Positions 1 to 9,224 of a DNA stretch of 52,584 nt are shown piece after piece; positions within the stretch are counted from its first letter, which is position 1; every line of letters starts with the position of its first letter. Under the pieces are notes generated by a model. The model did no database searches, had not been told where the DNA came from, and saw only the letters and a program-made list of their open reading frames with translations. This DNA comes from Bacteroidales bacterium (GTDB lineage Bacteria > Bacteroidota > Bacteroidia > Bacteroidales > Paludibacteraceae): the NCBI GenBank assembly GCA_015061185.1, contig SUWZ01000019.1, forward strand, positions 1 to 52,584, given 5' to 3'. The position numbers and the translations under genes were made by a program.

Positions 1-600
1 TATTCACATAGTTAGATTGGCCTATAAAATATGGATAAAAAGAACATGAACAAGAGATTTTAAATGAAAGAGCCGTGGCCTCATATTAATTTTTCTCTAA
101 GCGTTGAAATGATAGATGCTTAGGAGGTGCTACCAAGGAAAATAAAATTTATTTTTATTCTTCTTTTGCAGAAATTGTGGACTATTATCAAAAAGTGAGA
201 GTGAAAATAGGTTGACGTATATAATAAATTGATTGTCTGGAAGGATGATGTGATCAAGAAAGAAATTGAAGTGGTGTTGAAAGGGTGGTTTGAGTTGATT
301 TAGTAAAAATCGTAAGGTTTGTTTTTGTGGAATGAACTAAATATCGGGTGAAAATGTTTTGTTTTGGCAAGAAAAATTCATTAATGTTAAAAGTTTTTAC
401 TTTCATATTTCTTTATAAGAAGAAAAGATTGTATATTTATGGTTTGTTAAGAGGTTGTGTCTTTTTTTATAACTGAAAGTTGTTTTAGTTATTGGTTAAA
501 GAAGGCTAAAAGCAAGAATTTTGAAGTTTTTTGTAGCTGAGAGGCTTTGCGAGAACTTGAAATTTTTATGATGGTTTAATTTAAGGAAAACGTAACTAAT
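1..600. other. Upstream spacer of the glucan operon
   Basis: No convincing gene is seen in these 600 bases. The only recognisable content is a worn copy of the inverted-repeat element family A at about 147-213, described separately. No clear TAnnTTTG promoter was found before the gene at 601; the closest is an imperfect TATATTTA near 431. Confidence 0.5.
147..213 (+). repeat. Degenerate fragment of element family A
   Basis: The stretch matches the centre of family A: TTTTTATTC, then CTTCTTTTGCAGAAA, GTGGACTATTATCAAAAA and GTGAAAATAGGTT, in the same order and spacing as the intact copies at 28.1 and 52.1 kb. The terminal GAAGTTG/CAGCTTC repeats are not recognisable, so this looks like an old, eroded copy. 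Confidence 0.6.
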
Positions 601-2544
601 ATGAGCTATTTAAAATTTGACAAAAGTATGTTGACAAATTTGGAGCAATCTCTCACAAGAGAGATGTTGCGCACCAACAAGTCGGGAGCATACCATTGTA
701 CAACTATAATTGGGTGTAATACGCGTAAATATCATGGGTTGCTGGTTATGCCTGTAAAGAATTTAGATAATGATAATCACGTGTTGCTATCTTCGTTCGA
801 TGAAACGGTGGTGCAACATGGGACAGAATTTAATCTCGGAATTCATAAATACCAAGGTGATAATTATTATCCTAAGGGACATAAGTATCTCAGGGAGTTT
901 AATTGTGACATTGTTCCGAGGGGTATATATCGTGTAGGAGGCGTGATATTATCAAAAGAGAAGGTTTTTATCTCGTATGAAAATAGAATTTTGATTAAGT
1001 ATACTTTGGTTGATGCTCATTCTCCTACAGTGTTACGTTTTAGACCGTTTTTGGCTTTTCGTAATGTAAATTCACTCTGTGTTGAGAATTACCAAGCAGA
1101 TACATCGTATCAGGGAGTATCTAATGGAATATCAGTATGTATGTATCAGGGATACCCCAATTTGTATATGCAATTTAATAAAGAGGTAAACTTTGTTTCT
1201 ACTCCTTATTGGAATAAGGGAATTGAGTATGCAAAAGAATTGGAGCGTGGATATTATTATAAGGAAGATTTGTTTGTACCGGGGTATTTTGAGGTTCCGA
1301 TTAAGAAGGGTGAGTCTATCATTTTTTCGGCAGGAGTGTCAGAAGTGGATACAGCTAATCTTTCTCAAATTTATTATGAGGAGATTTCAAAACGAACTGC
1401 ACGGAATAGTTTCTTTAATTGTTTGAAAAATTCTGCGCAACAATGCTTTAATCGAAAAAATCCGGAGGAGTTGTATCTTTTGGCCGGTTATCCATGGTTT
1501 AAATGTTTGGCAAGAGATTTGTTTATTTCATTACCTGGAGTCTCTTTGGCATTTGATGATTTAACCGGATTTGAAAAAATAATGGCAACATTAACCCCTG
1601 CACTTCGCAATTACATGGAAGGAAAACCAATTGGAAGGGATGTATATGGATTGGAGGATCCGGATGTCTTGTTGTGGATGATTTGGGCAGTACAAGAGTA
1701 TGCAAAAGAGACAGGGAATACGCATGCTTGGGAGATGTATGGAGAGTTGCTAAAAGATGCGATTGAATTTATCTTGAAACAACGACATAATAATCTCTTT
1801 GTTCATGAAAATGGGTTGGTATATTTGAATGGATGGGATAAGGCTGTTACATGGATGAATTCAACATTCGAAGGCCGACCAATCACTCCGCGTAGCGGAT
1901 ATGTTGTAGAGGTTAATGCACTATGGTATAATGCTTTGAGATTTGTTGCGGATTTGGCATTGGAATTTGGTGAAGAGCATTTTTTCGAGAGTTTGACAGA
2001 ATATGCAGATAAGGTGAAAGAGAATTTTGCTGAGGTATTTTGGAATGGCTATTATTTGTATGATTTTGTTTCGGGTGACTATAAAGAATTATCTGTGCGT
2101 CCGAATATGATATTTGCTGCTTCTTTGAAGTATTCGCCATTAGAAAATAAACAGAAAAAAGCTATTGTAGATATCGCAACAAAAGAGTTGTTAACACCTA
2201 AAGGATTACGATCTTTGAGTCCTAAGAGTCCAAATTATCATGGAACGTGTGATGGCTCGCAGCAAGATAGAGATTTTGCAGCTTTCCAAGGAGCTGCATG
2301 GCCTTGGTTGATTGGTCCCTATTTGGAGGCTTATTTAAGTGTTTATAAGAATAGTGGTTACTCTTTTGCAGAGCGTACATTGATAGGATTTGAAGAGGAA
2401 ATGCATTTGAATTGTATAGGAACTTTGTCTGAAATGTATGATGCAAACCCTCCTTTTAAGGGAAGGGGAGGAATCTCTTTTACAAAAAATGTGGCAGAAG
2501 TGTTGCGAGTGCTTAAAGTGTTGAAAAATTTTTACAAAGATTGA
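601..2544 (+). CDS. Glycogen debranching enzyme (amylo-alpha-1,6-glucosidase family)
   Basis: The 647-residue protein has the two-part layout of bacterial glycogen debranching enzymes: an N-terminal beta-rich domain (about 10-260, with SGAYHCTTIIGCNTRKYHGL at 28-47) and a C-terminal alpha/alpha barrel (about 290-640, with AGYPWFKCLARDLF at 295-308 and GAAWPWLIGPYLEAYL near 575). It should hydrolyse alpha-1,6 branch points in glycogen or maltodextrin in the cytoplasm; no signal peptide is seen. It is the first gene of a three-gene run: the next gene starts one base after its stop. The debranching enzyme-glycosyltransferase-GH57 order is known from other Bacteroidales. The family call is firm; exact substrate is inferred. 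Confidence 0.9.
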   Translation: MSYLKFDKSMLTNLEQSLTREMLRTNKSGAYHCTTIIGCNTRKYHGLLVMPVKNLDNDNHVLLSSFDETVVQHGTEFNLGIHKYQGDNYYPKGHKYLREFNCDIVPRGIYRVGGVILSKEKVFISYENRILIKYTLVDAHSPTVLRFRPFLAFRNVNSLCVENYQADTSYQGVSNGISVCMYQGYPNLYMQFNKEVNFVSTPYWNKGIEYAKELERGYYYKEDLFVPGYFEVPIKKGESIIFSAGVSEVDTANLSQIYYEEISKRTARNSFFNCLKNSAQQCFNRKNPEELYLLAGYPWFKCLARDLFISLPGVSLAFDDLTGFEKIMATLTPALRNYMEGKPIGRDVYGLEDPDVLLWMIWAVQEYAKETGNTHAWEMYGELLKDAIEFILKQRHNNLFVHENGLVYLNGWDKAVTWMNSTFEGRPITPRSGYVVEVNALWYNALRFVADLALEFGEEHFFESLTEYADKVKENFAEVFWNGYYLYDFVSGDYKELSVRPNMIFAASLKYSPLENKQKKAIVDIATKELLTPKGLRSLSPKSPNYHGTCDGSQQDRDFAAFQGAAWPWLIGPYLEAYLSVYKNSGYSFAERTLIGFEEEMHLNCIGTLSEMYDANPPFKGRGGISFTKNVAEVLRVLKVLKNFYKD

Positions 2545-2545
2545 T

Positions 2546-3811
2546 ATGAAAGCGTTAATGTTTGGTTGGGAATTTCCCCCTCATATTTTGGGTGGATTGG
2601 GTACTGCGAGTTATGGATTAACTCGGGGTATGTCCATGCAATCCGATATGGAAATTACGTTTATGTTGCCTAAGCCATGGGGAGATGAGGATCAGAGTTT
2701 TTTGAAAATTATTCCGGCAAATAAAGTTCCGGTAACGTGGAAAGAACCTGATTGCAATTATTTGAACCAAGTGCTGGGAGGTGCAATCTCTGCAGATGAA
2801 TATTATCATTACAGGAATTGCATCCGCGAAGATAATAGTCATATAGGTACAAATGGTATAGGATCTATTGAATTTTCCGGACGATACCCTGATAATCTTT
2901 TAGAGGAGATTAGAAACTATGATGCTGTGGCAGGAGTGGTTTGTCGAGCTATGGATTTTGACATCATTCACTCTCATGATTGGTTAACCTATCCTGCAGG
3001 TGTACATGCAAAGTTTGTTTCTGGTAAACCCCTTGTGATTCATGTACATGCCACCGATTTTGACCGAAGTAGAGGAAATGTAAACCCTATTGTTTATGAT
3101 ATAGAAAAGGCGGGTATGGACTTAGCAGATCATATCATAACCGTTAGTGATTTAACCCGAGAAACTGTCATAAACAGGTATCATATTGATCCGGCAAAGG
3201 TGACTACTGTGCATAATGCCGTGGAGCCATTAGATGCTTCCATTCAGGCACTTCAATCAAGGAATCAAACAAATGATAAGATTGTTACATTCTTGGGTCG
3301 TATTACAATGCAAAAGGGTCCGGAGTATTTTGTTGAGGCTGCCTATCGTGTCCTTCAAAAAACTAATAATGTACGATTTGTTATGGCCGGTAGCGGAGAT
3401 ATGATGAATAAAATGATTAGGCATGTTGCTTACCGAAATATTTCAGATAGATTCCACTTTACCGGATTCTTGAAAGGTAAAGAGGTTTATGAAATGCTGA
3501 AGTCGAGCGACGTATATATCATGCCATCTGTTTCAGAACCATTTGGTATTTCTCCGTTAGAGGCAATGCAAGTGGGGGTGCCGACAATCATCTCGAAACA
3601 ATCAGGATGTGCAGAAATTTTGTATAATGCCATAAAAATTGATTATTGGGATATTGATGCTATGGCAGATGCTATATATTCAATTATAACCTATCCATCA
3701 ATGTATAAATTCCTTAAAGAAGAGGGGAAAAAAGAGGTGGATGAGATTAAGTGGGAATATGCTGCCCTTAAAGTGAGAAGTGTTTATGAAAAAGTGTTGG
3801 GTTGGCACTAA
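2546..3811 (+). CDS. Glycosyltransferase family 4, glycogen synthase-like
   Basis: This 421-residue protein is a GT-B fold glycosyltransferase. The N-terminus carries GWEFPPHILGGLGTASYGL (7-25), the glycine-rich acceptor/donor loop typical of glycogen synthase-like enzymes. HSHDWLTYPAG lies near 145 and the C-terminal nucleotide-sugar motif EPFGISPLEAM (the E-x7-E signature) near 330. It probably extends alpha-1,4-glucan chains from a nucleotide-glucose, although other sugar acceptors cannot be excluded from sequence. It starts one base after the debranching gene and ends 29 bases before the GH57 gene, so all three are probably co-transcribed and act on the same cytoplasmic glucan pool. Confidence 0.85.
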   Translation: MKALMFGWEFPPHILGGLGTASYGLTRGMSMQSDMEITFMLPKPWGDEDQSFLKIIPANKVPVTWKEPDCNYLNQVLGGAISADEYYHYRNCIREDNSHIGTNGIGSIEFSGRYPDNLLEEIRNYDAVAGVVCRAMDFDIIHSHDWLTYPAGVHAKFVSGKPLVIHVHATDFDRSRGNVNPIVYDIEKAGMDLADHIITVSDLTRETVINRYHIDPAKVTTVHNAVEPLDASIQALQSRNQTNDKIVTFLGRITMQKGPEYFVEAAYRVLQKTNNVRFVMAGSGDMMNKMIRHVAYRNISDRFHFTGFLKGKEVYEMLKSSDVYIMPSVSEPFGISPLEAMQVGVPTIISKQSGCAEILYNAIKIDYWDIDAMADAIYSIITYPSMYKFLKEEGKKEVDEIKWEYAALKVRSVYEKVLGWH

Positions 3812-3840
3812 TATTGTTGTGATAATTAAATAGATAATAT

Positions 3841-5166
3841 ATGAAGTCAATTTGTTTTTACTTTCAGATTCATCAGCCGTTTCGTTTGAAAAGGTATCGT
3901 TTTTTTGATATTGGTAGTGACCATTATTATTACGATGATTACAATGATGAGGAAATTATTAGACGTATTGCAAATAATTGTTACCTTCCTGCAAATCAGA
4001 CTATTTTAAACATGATAAAAGAGTCTGATGGGGCTTTCAAAGTGGCTTACTCTATTTCCGGAGTTGCTTTGGAACAGATGGAATTATATGTTCCGGAGGT
4101 GATTGATTCGTTTAAAGAGTTGGCCAAAACTGGGTGTGTGGAATTTTTGGCAGAGACTTTTGCTCATTCTCTCGCTTCTTTGCAGGAGGATAGCGATGAG
4201 TTTGAATTGCAAGTGAAACAGCATTCAAAGAAAATTCAAAGTCTCTTTGGGTATAAACCAACTGTTTTTAGAAATACAGAGTTGATTTATTCTGACGATA
4301 TTGGTAGCCGTGTCTCTGCAATGGGATTTAAAGGTATTATTACGGAGGGGGCAAAGCATGTTTTGGGTTGGAAGAGTCCTAATTATGTCTATTGCTGTGC
4401 TTCTAACCCTCAATTGAAGGTTCTTTGTAAAAATTTCAAAATGAGTGATGATATTACCTTTAGATTTTCTGATTGGGGATGGGATCAATATCCGTTGACG
4501 GCCGAAAAATTCTTAAGTTGGATAGAGAATTTGCCGGCAAGCGAAGATGTCGTTAATCTATTTATGAATTATGAAACTTTCGGAGAAATGCAAAATGCAG
4601 GAACCGGTATTTTTGAATTCTTGAAAGCTTTGCCTTACTTTGCTTCGCAGATGGGAATTAATTTTGAAACGCCTTCTATGGTGTTGCAAAAAAGAAAACC
4701 TATCGATCAAATTAATGTGCCTTATCCTATTTCATGGGCCGATGAGGAGCGTGATTTGTCGGCTTGGTTGGGTAATGAGTTGCAACGTTCGGCTTTCGAT
4801 AAATTATATGGAATAGGAGAGAGGGTGCGATTATCGAATGATCGTAGATTGCTGCAAGATTGGTACTATTTGCAAAGTAGCGACCACTTCTATTATATGA
4901 GTACAAAACACTTCTCAGATGGAGCTATGCATAGCCATTTTAGTCCGTATGATACTCCATACGAGGCATTTATGAACTATATGAATGTGTTGAGTGACTT
5001 TATAGATAGAGTGAATGGACAATTCCCTGAAGGTGTTGATAACGAAGAACTTAATTCTTTGTTGAAGACGATTGATGCTCAGGGTGAGTTGATAGCAAAC
5101 TTAGAAAAACAATTGCAAAATGCATCTCTTGCTGAGCCTAAGAAGAAAACGGCGAAAAAGTGTTAA
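3841..5166 (+). CDS. GH57 family alpha-amylase / glucan hydrolase
   Basis: The 441-residue protein begins MKSICFYFQIHQPFRLKRY, where the HQP is the first conserved block of glycoside hydrolase family 57. Later blocks include FLAETFAHSL (about 112-121), FRNTELIYSDD (about 142-152) and FSDWGWDQYPLTAEKF (about 215). The C-terminus ends in a lysine-rich tail (KKKTAKKC). No signal peptide is present, so it acts in the cytoplasm, probably as an amylase or transferase on alpha-glucans. It closes the three-gene operon and is followed by a good terminator at 5256-5293. I do not assign catalytic residues individually. Confidence 0.85.
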   Translation: MKSICFYFQIHQPFRLKRYRFFDIGSDHYYYDDYNDEEIIRRIANNCYLPANQTILNMIKESDGAFKVAYSISGVALEQMELYVPEVIDSFKELAKTGCVEFLAETFAHSLASLQEDSDEFELQVKQHSKKIQSLFGYKPTVFRNTELIYSDDIGSRVSAMGFKGIITEGAKHVLGWKSPNYVYCCASNPQLKVLCKNFKMSDDITFRFSDWGWDQYPLTAEKFLSWIENLPASEDVVNLFMNYETFGEMQNAGTGIFEFLKALPYFASQMGINFETPSMVLQKRKPIDQINVPYPISWADEERDLSAWLGNELQRSAFDKLYGIGERVRLSNDRRLLQDWYYLQSSDHFYYMSTKHFSDGAMHSHFSPYDTPYEAFMNYMNVLSDFIDRVNGQFPEGVDNEELNSLLKTIDAQGELIANLEKQLQNASLAEPKKKTAKKC

Positions 5167-5255
5167 GAGGTTTTATTTATTGGACTGTGCCAATCTGATG
5201 AAAGTTTCATTTTGATTTGTCTGTTCAATCAATAGATCTCTTTATGATAGTTAAT

Positions 5256-5293
5256 GATGTGCCTCTCTATTGATGAGGGGCATATCTTTTTTT
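5256..5293 (+). terminator. Rho-independent terminator of the glucan operon
   Basis: A 12-bp stem (GATGTGCCTCTC at 5256-5267 with GAGGGGCATATC at 5275-5286, with two G-T pairs) is followed directly by a run of seven T residues. Confidence 0.8.
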
Positions 5294-5380
5294 ATATTAG
5301 TTCGCATGAATGATTATTCCTTCTGATTGTTTCTTTCTTATATTGAATTTTAAATTTATCGGACACAAATACTTTCTTTC

Positions 5381-5427
5381 AAGTAAGTTCTATAAATCTT
5401 CTCGACCTAATTTATAGAACCGCCTTA
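5381..5427. repeat. Miniature B-type inverted repeat
   Basis: A 47-bp near-palindrome: AAGTAAGTTCTATAAATC on the left and AATTTATAGAACCGCCTTAA on the right. The shared core TTCTATAAAT is the same as the end sequence of family B elements elsewhere in the window, so this is probably an internally deleted relative. Confidence 0.6.
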
Positions 5428-5515
5428 AAATTAAAGATTAATAATTGATAGAAGTTGTTTTTAAAAGGGAATTAGAAAAATTGTTGAAAACTAAATCATT
5501 TTTTTTGTAAATTAA

Positions 5516-5547
5516 TTTGCGTTTTTAACGAAAAAAAACAATCTTTG
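5516..5547 (+). promoter_or_regulatory. Bacteroidota-type promoter for the type IX-secreted protein
   Basis: TTTG at 5516-5519 is separated by 20 bases from AATCTTTG at 5540-5547, one mismatch from the TAnnTTTG consensus. Transcription would start about 100 bases before the ATG at 5653. Confidence 0.6.
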
Positions 5548-5652
5548 TGGTATAATAGGTGATAATAGATGCTCTAGTTCTTTTGATTGCGATTGAATGG
5601 AATTTTTTCAAGAGTGTTTTTTTGAGCTAAATACATAAATATAGTTTACGCA

Positions 5653-8349
5653 ATGAATATGAAACGATTGTTTTTCTTTATTTCGGGTTTAATAATGTTG
5701 TCAGTTTGCTCTCAAGGCATTTTTGGTCAGGGTGCAGAGTGGAAAAGGGTGTTCTTCCAAGATTTTGGAGGTAATGATCCTATGGATGATGAGATGATTA
5801 CAAGTGGCTTGTTGAGTGATGACGAGTCGCCGTTGGGCTATGCTCCTTTTCCTGCTGTTCAGGGGTATTCGTTGGTGAAAACAACAACGGACAATAATAC
5901 ATGGCATAAAGGAAGCGATCATACCCATCCAAATGATGTTACAAGGGGATATTACATGAGAATTAATCCTCCGGCAGCTCAGACAGAGATGGTTATGTAT
6001 CGCGAAAAATTGGTAAATATTTGCTCGGGAGTTAAGTTCCGTTTTAGTGTTTGGATGAGTAATATGGAGATTGAAGGGAAAGCAACAGGACCATTGCCTC
6101 ACTTGGGTATTGGTATTTTTGAAGATAAGGATGCTACAAAATTGGTCTCTTCCGGAGCTCATACAGCTTTTAAAAATTTGCCAAGATGTGATGATGAGAG
6201 TAGTTTGAGTTTGCCATGGCAAAGGTTGGAAATGGAGTTTGAGGTTGCGGGTGATATATCGGAGGCCTATTTTATTGTTTCTGCTATTCAGCCTGAGTCG
6301 AATGGCTTTGACTTTGCTATTGATGATATTGAAATCGAGGTGCAACATCCGTTGGTTACCGTAGCGCCTAAGCAGGAATTGTCTTATGAAGAACCTGCTG
6401 TTTTGCAGGCTGTTTTTGATAATAATGGCTTCTTTGCAGATTTGTCTTCTGTCTATTATAAGTGGCAATATAGTAAAGATGGTACCTCTTTTAGCGATCT
6501 TCCGGGAGCAGAAGGTTTTTATGCACAAAATAATAATATGAGTTATACAATCCCTTCATTTGATAAGGATCAACATAATGGTTATTATCGTATTTTGATC
6601 GGTCAGCAAGGAGGGTTGGATAATGAAGTTTGCACTCTTCAAGGAGAATTACAGATTGCAGAAACAAAAAGTAAAAAGCGTGTAATTCTTTGTGAAGGTG
6701 AAACTCGTATAGTGGAGGGAATTACTCTGGATGCTAACAGTTTGACTGACGGACAAGAGGTTCAAGCTGCAGGGGATTTGTATTTGGTTGTATCCATTGC
6801 AAAACCTAAGTTAGAGACGGGTGAAGATGAGGACATCTGTGTGGGTACTACTCTTGCAGGTGTAACCTATGATACTGAAGGTATATATCCAAATAACGAC
6901 ACAATAGTTTCATCGGTTACCGGTTGTGATAGCGTTATTGTTCTTAAAAATATTAATGTAAGAGCTCCGGGAGAGGTGAAAAAAGCTCCAAAAGTGATTT
7001 GTCAAGGCGAAGTGTATGAAAATACTAAATATGATGTGGCAGGAACCTTTGAATATAGAAAAGATATGGGTTGCCTAATTCATGTTCAAGATGTTATTGT
7101 TAATCCTGTATATAATTTAAATGAATCTTATACTATTTGTCAAGGCTCTGAATTTAATGGTAAGGTTTATGACCAGGCCGGTGTCTTTACAGAGGTATTT
7201 GCATTAAAAACGGCAGCAGGTTGTGACAGTATAATCAATGCAACTATTAATGTGACAAGTAAAATTATAGTGGATTTGCCTCCTGTGGATATTTGTGAGG
7301 GGGAGGTTTATGAATTTGGAGGAATTGCATACGGAACTCCGGGCGAATATGATTTAACCTATACAACGGTTAGTGTTCTTTCCGGTTGTGATAGTACAAC
7401 CAATGTGCATCTGACAATTCATCCGAAATATTCAAATGAAAATAGTCCTATAGATACGATTATCTGTTATGATTCTTATTTGTTTGGTGTTCACTATCCA
7501 ACTCCAACAACTACCCCTATTAAGGTAAGAGACCCTCAGACATACAAAACGGTAAATGGTTGTGACAGTGTTGTGTGGTATAATTTGACAGTGTTGCAAA
7601 TTCAATTGAAATTGTCTATTAAGTCGGATAGAAATACGGTGTGTAGGGGTGAGGAGATAGAGTTGTTCATTGGAGATCTAAAACCATCAGATTGTCCTTT
7701 GACATGGACTCCAAACTTAGGTGGTACAAATAGTGATATGAAGAAGGTATTTACTCCATCAGAAGATTTTGCGTGCATCGTAAAAGCAAGAAACGAAAAA
7801 GCTCAGTGTGAGACTACAGATACTGTATATGTATTTGTTAGAGATTCTCCTGTGTTGACTATTGATTCTGTTAATGATAAGGAGAATGTGGTGTTGTATT
7901 CGATTAATGGAGGTGTTGAACCTTATAGCATATATTTGGATGGTAAAGATATAGATGATATTTCCGGATTCAATGGCTCTACGGGAGTTTTGAATAATAC
8001 CTCAATCGGTAGCCATACCTTAAGTGTTGCGGATGTGAATGATTGTAAGAGTGCCGGACAGTTCTCAATCAGTCCTGTACCAATTACTCCGCAAGAATTT
8101 TTCTCTCCTAATGGGGATGGTTTGAATGATGTTTGGGAGATTGATAATATTGATGTATATCCAACTGCTAAGGTTTCTATTTATGATAGAGAGGGACGTG
8201 TAGTTGCTGAGTATGTTGGTTACGATAACGCTAATGGTTGGGATGGAACGTATAATGGAAATCCACTTCCATCTACAGATTATTGGTATGTAATTAATCT
8301 TCCTGCTGCTGATACGCAGTATGTAGGACACTTCACACTTCTTCGTTAA
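5653..8349 (+). CDS. Large secreted repeat protein with gliding-motility-type (type IX, type B) C-terminal domain
   Basis: The 898-residue protein starts with a signal peptide (MNMKRLFFFISGLIMLSVCS, then cleavage near Gly-Gln). An N-terminal region (about 28-235) looks like a carbohydrate-binding-like beta domain. From about 390 to 660 there are about five repeats that pair an ICxGE...Y...G motif with a G-C-D-S motif (TGCDSVIV, AGCDSIIN, SGCDSTTN, NGCDSVVW). The end (about 810-898) is the gliding motility-associated C-terminal domain: FFSPNGDGLNDVWEI, then WDGTYNG and a final FTLLR. That domain is the type B signal for the type IX secretion system, so the protein is exported to the surface or medium. 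Its specific function is unknown; adhesion is an inference. It has its own promoter and lies 11 bases before the NifX-like gene. Confidence 0.85.
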   Translation: MNMKRLFFFISGLIMLSVCSQGIFGQGAEWKRVFFQDFGGNDPMDDEMITSGLLSDDESPLGYAPFPAVQGYSLVKTTTDNNTWHKGSDHTHPNDVTRGYYMRINPPAAQTEMVMYREKLVNICSGVKFRFSVWMSNMEIEGKATGPLPHLGIGIFEDKDATKLVSSGAHTAFKNLPRCDDESSLSLPWQRLEMEFEVAGDISEAYFIVSAIQPESNGFDFAIDDIEIEVQHPLVTVAPKQELSYEEPAVLQAVFDNNGFFADLSSVYYKWQYSKDGTSFSDLPGAEGFYAQNNNMSYTIPSFDKDQHNGYYRILIGQQGGLDNEVCTLQGELQIAETKSKKRVILCEGETRIVEGITLDANSLTDGQEVQAAGDLYLVVSIAKPKLETGEDEDICVGTTLAGVTYDTEGIYPNNDTIVSSVTGCDSVIVLKNINVRAPGEVKKAPKVICQGEVYENTKYDVAGTFEYRKDMGCLIHVQDVIVNPVYNLNESYTICQGSEFNGKVYDQAGVFTEVFALKTAAGCDSIINATINVTSKIIVDLPPVDICEGEVYEFGGIAYGTPGEYDLTYTTVSVLSGCDSTTNVHLTIHPKYSNENSPIDTIICYDSYLFGVHYPTPTTTPIKVRDPQTYKTVNGCDSVVWYNLTVLQIQLKLSIKSDRNTVCRGEEIELFIGDLKPSDCPLTWTPNLGGTNSDMKKVFTPSEDFACIVKARNEKAQCETTDTVYVFVRDSPVLTIDSVNDKENVVLYSINGGVEPYSIYLDGKDIDDISGFNGSTGVLNNTSIGSHTLSVADVNDCKSAGQFSISPVPITPQEFFSPNGDGLNDVWEIDNIDVYPTAKVSIYDREGRVVAEYVGYDNANGWDGTYNGNPLPSTDYWYVINLPAADTQYVGHFTLLR

Positions 8350-8360
8350 TATTTGAAATT

Positions 8361-8705
8361 ATGAAAATTGCGATCCCAACAAAAGATAATTTTGTAGATG
8401 ACCATTTTGGTCATTGTGCCTATTATACCATATTCACAATAGAGGAGGGTAAAGTGGTTTCTTCGGAAACCTTACCCTCTCCTCAAGGTTGTGGATGTAA
8501 ATCAAATATTGCTTCTGTTCTGAAAGATAAGGGGGTATCTCTTATGCTGGCTGGTAATATGGGAGAAGGTGCTAAAAATAAATTGGCAGAGTGCAATATT
8601 GATGTTATCAGGGGGTGTTCCGGACATATTTCCGCATTGGTAGCTCTCTATTTATCTGGTTCTCTTAAAGATTCCGGAAGTGCTTGTCATCACGATTGTC
8701 ATTAA
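8361..8705 (+). CDS. NifB/NifX-like (dinitrogenase iron-molybdenum cofactor family) small protein
   Basis: This 114-residue protein begins MKIAIPTKDNFVDDHFGHCAYY, the start of the NifX/NafY-like family fold, and contains GCGCKSN at about 46-52 and GNMGEGAKNKL at about 72-82. The C-terminal tail is Cys/His rich (ACHHDCH). Stand-alone members in non-nitrogen-fixing anaerobes are thought to bind or carry metal clusters, but their job is poorly defined. No nif genes are nearby, so nitrogen fixation should not be inferred. It is 11 bases after the gliding-type gene and six bases before the DUF4112 gene, and may share a transcript with both. Confidence 0.85.
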   Translation: MKIAIPTKDNFVDDHFGHCAYYTIFTIEEGKVVSSETLPSPQGCGCKSNIASVLKDKGVSLMLAGNMGEGAKNKLAECNIDVIRGCSGHISALVALYLSGSLKDSGSACHHDCH

Positions 8706-8711
8706 TTGGTA

Positions 8712-9224
8712 ATGGAGGAATCTAATACTGCTGATTTGAAACGCTTAGAATTGAAAAATTCTAAGTCTTATCATTTTATTAATAAGGTTCGTCGCATAAT
8801 GGATAAGTCGATTTTGGGAATCGGCTTAGATCCGATTATAGGCTTAATCCCGAACGTGGGTGATGCCATCAATTTCCCTTTAATGCTACCTTATCTCTAT
8901 TTTGCTTTGGTAAAGGTGAAATCAGTTCCTTTGGCTTTAGCTGTTACATTTAATCTGATGCTTGATGTTTTGATAGGAACTATTCCGTTTTTGGGAATTA
9001 TTATGGATTTTTTCTTTAAGGGATTTCAAAGAAATCATGACATGATTTTAGGTTTTGTTGATGGAGATGAGAAGGTAATTAAAAGAGTGAATCGCAATGC
9101 TATAATGATGGCTGTTTTAATCGTATTGTTGGTTGCGCTGTTTCTCTTATTGGTAAAAGTATCTATCTTTGTGATTTCATGGTTGTGGGAACTTTGTCAA
9201 TCTGTTTGGGCGTTTTTTATTTAA
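8712..9224 (+). CDS. DUF4112 membrane protein
   Basis: The 170-residue protein (ATG at 8712, preferred to the TTG two codons upstream) has the DUF4112 pattern: a conserved basic N-terminal segment (INKVRRIMDKSI), then GLDPIIGLIPNVGDAINF at about 50, a hydrophobic stretch, the related IGTIPFLGIIMDFFFKGFQRN at about 91-111, and a long C-terminal transmembrane helix (about 132-150). The two GxIPxxGD-like blocks look like an internal duplication. Function is unknown. The 3' end overlaps the 3' end of convergent recF by eight bases. Confidence 0.8.
   Translation: MEESNTADLKRLELKNSKSYHFINKVRRIMDKSILGIGLDPIIGLIPNVGDAINFPLMLPYLYFALVKVKSVPLALAVTFNLMLDVLIGTIPFLGIIMDFFFKGFQRNHDMILGFVDGDEKVIKRVNRNAIMMAVLIVLLVALFLLLVKVSIFVISWLWELCQSVWAFFI

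Noticed and set aside
5701-6528. 275-residue ORF antisense to the type IX-secreted protein
   Set aside because: It mirrors the well-supported coding frame on the plus strand, is rich in improbable residue runs and has no start context of its own.
8361-8705. Nitrogen fixation role for the NifX-like protein
   Set aside because: No nitrogenase or cofactor genes are nearby; stand-alone family members are common in non-fixing anaerobes.
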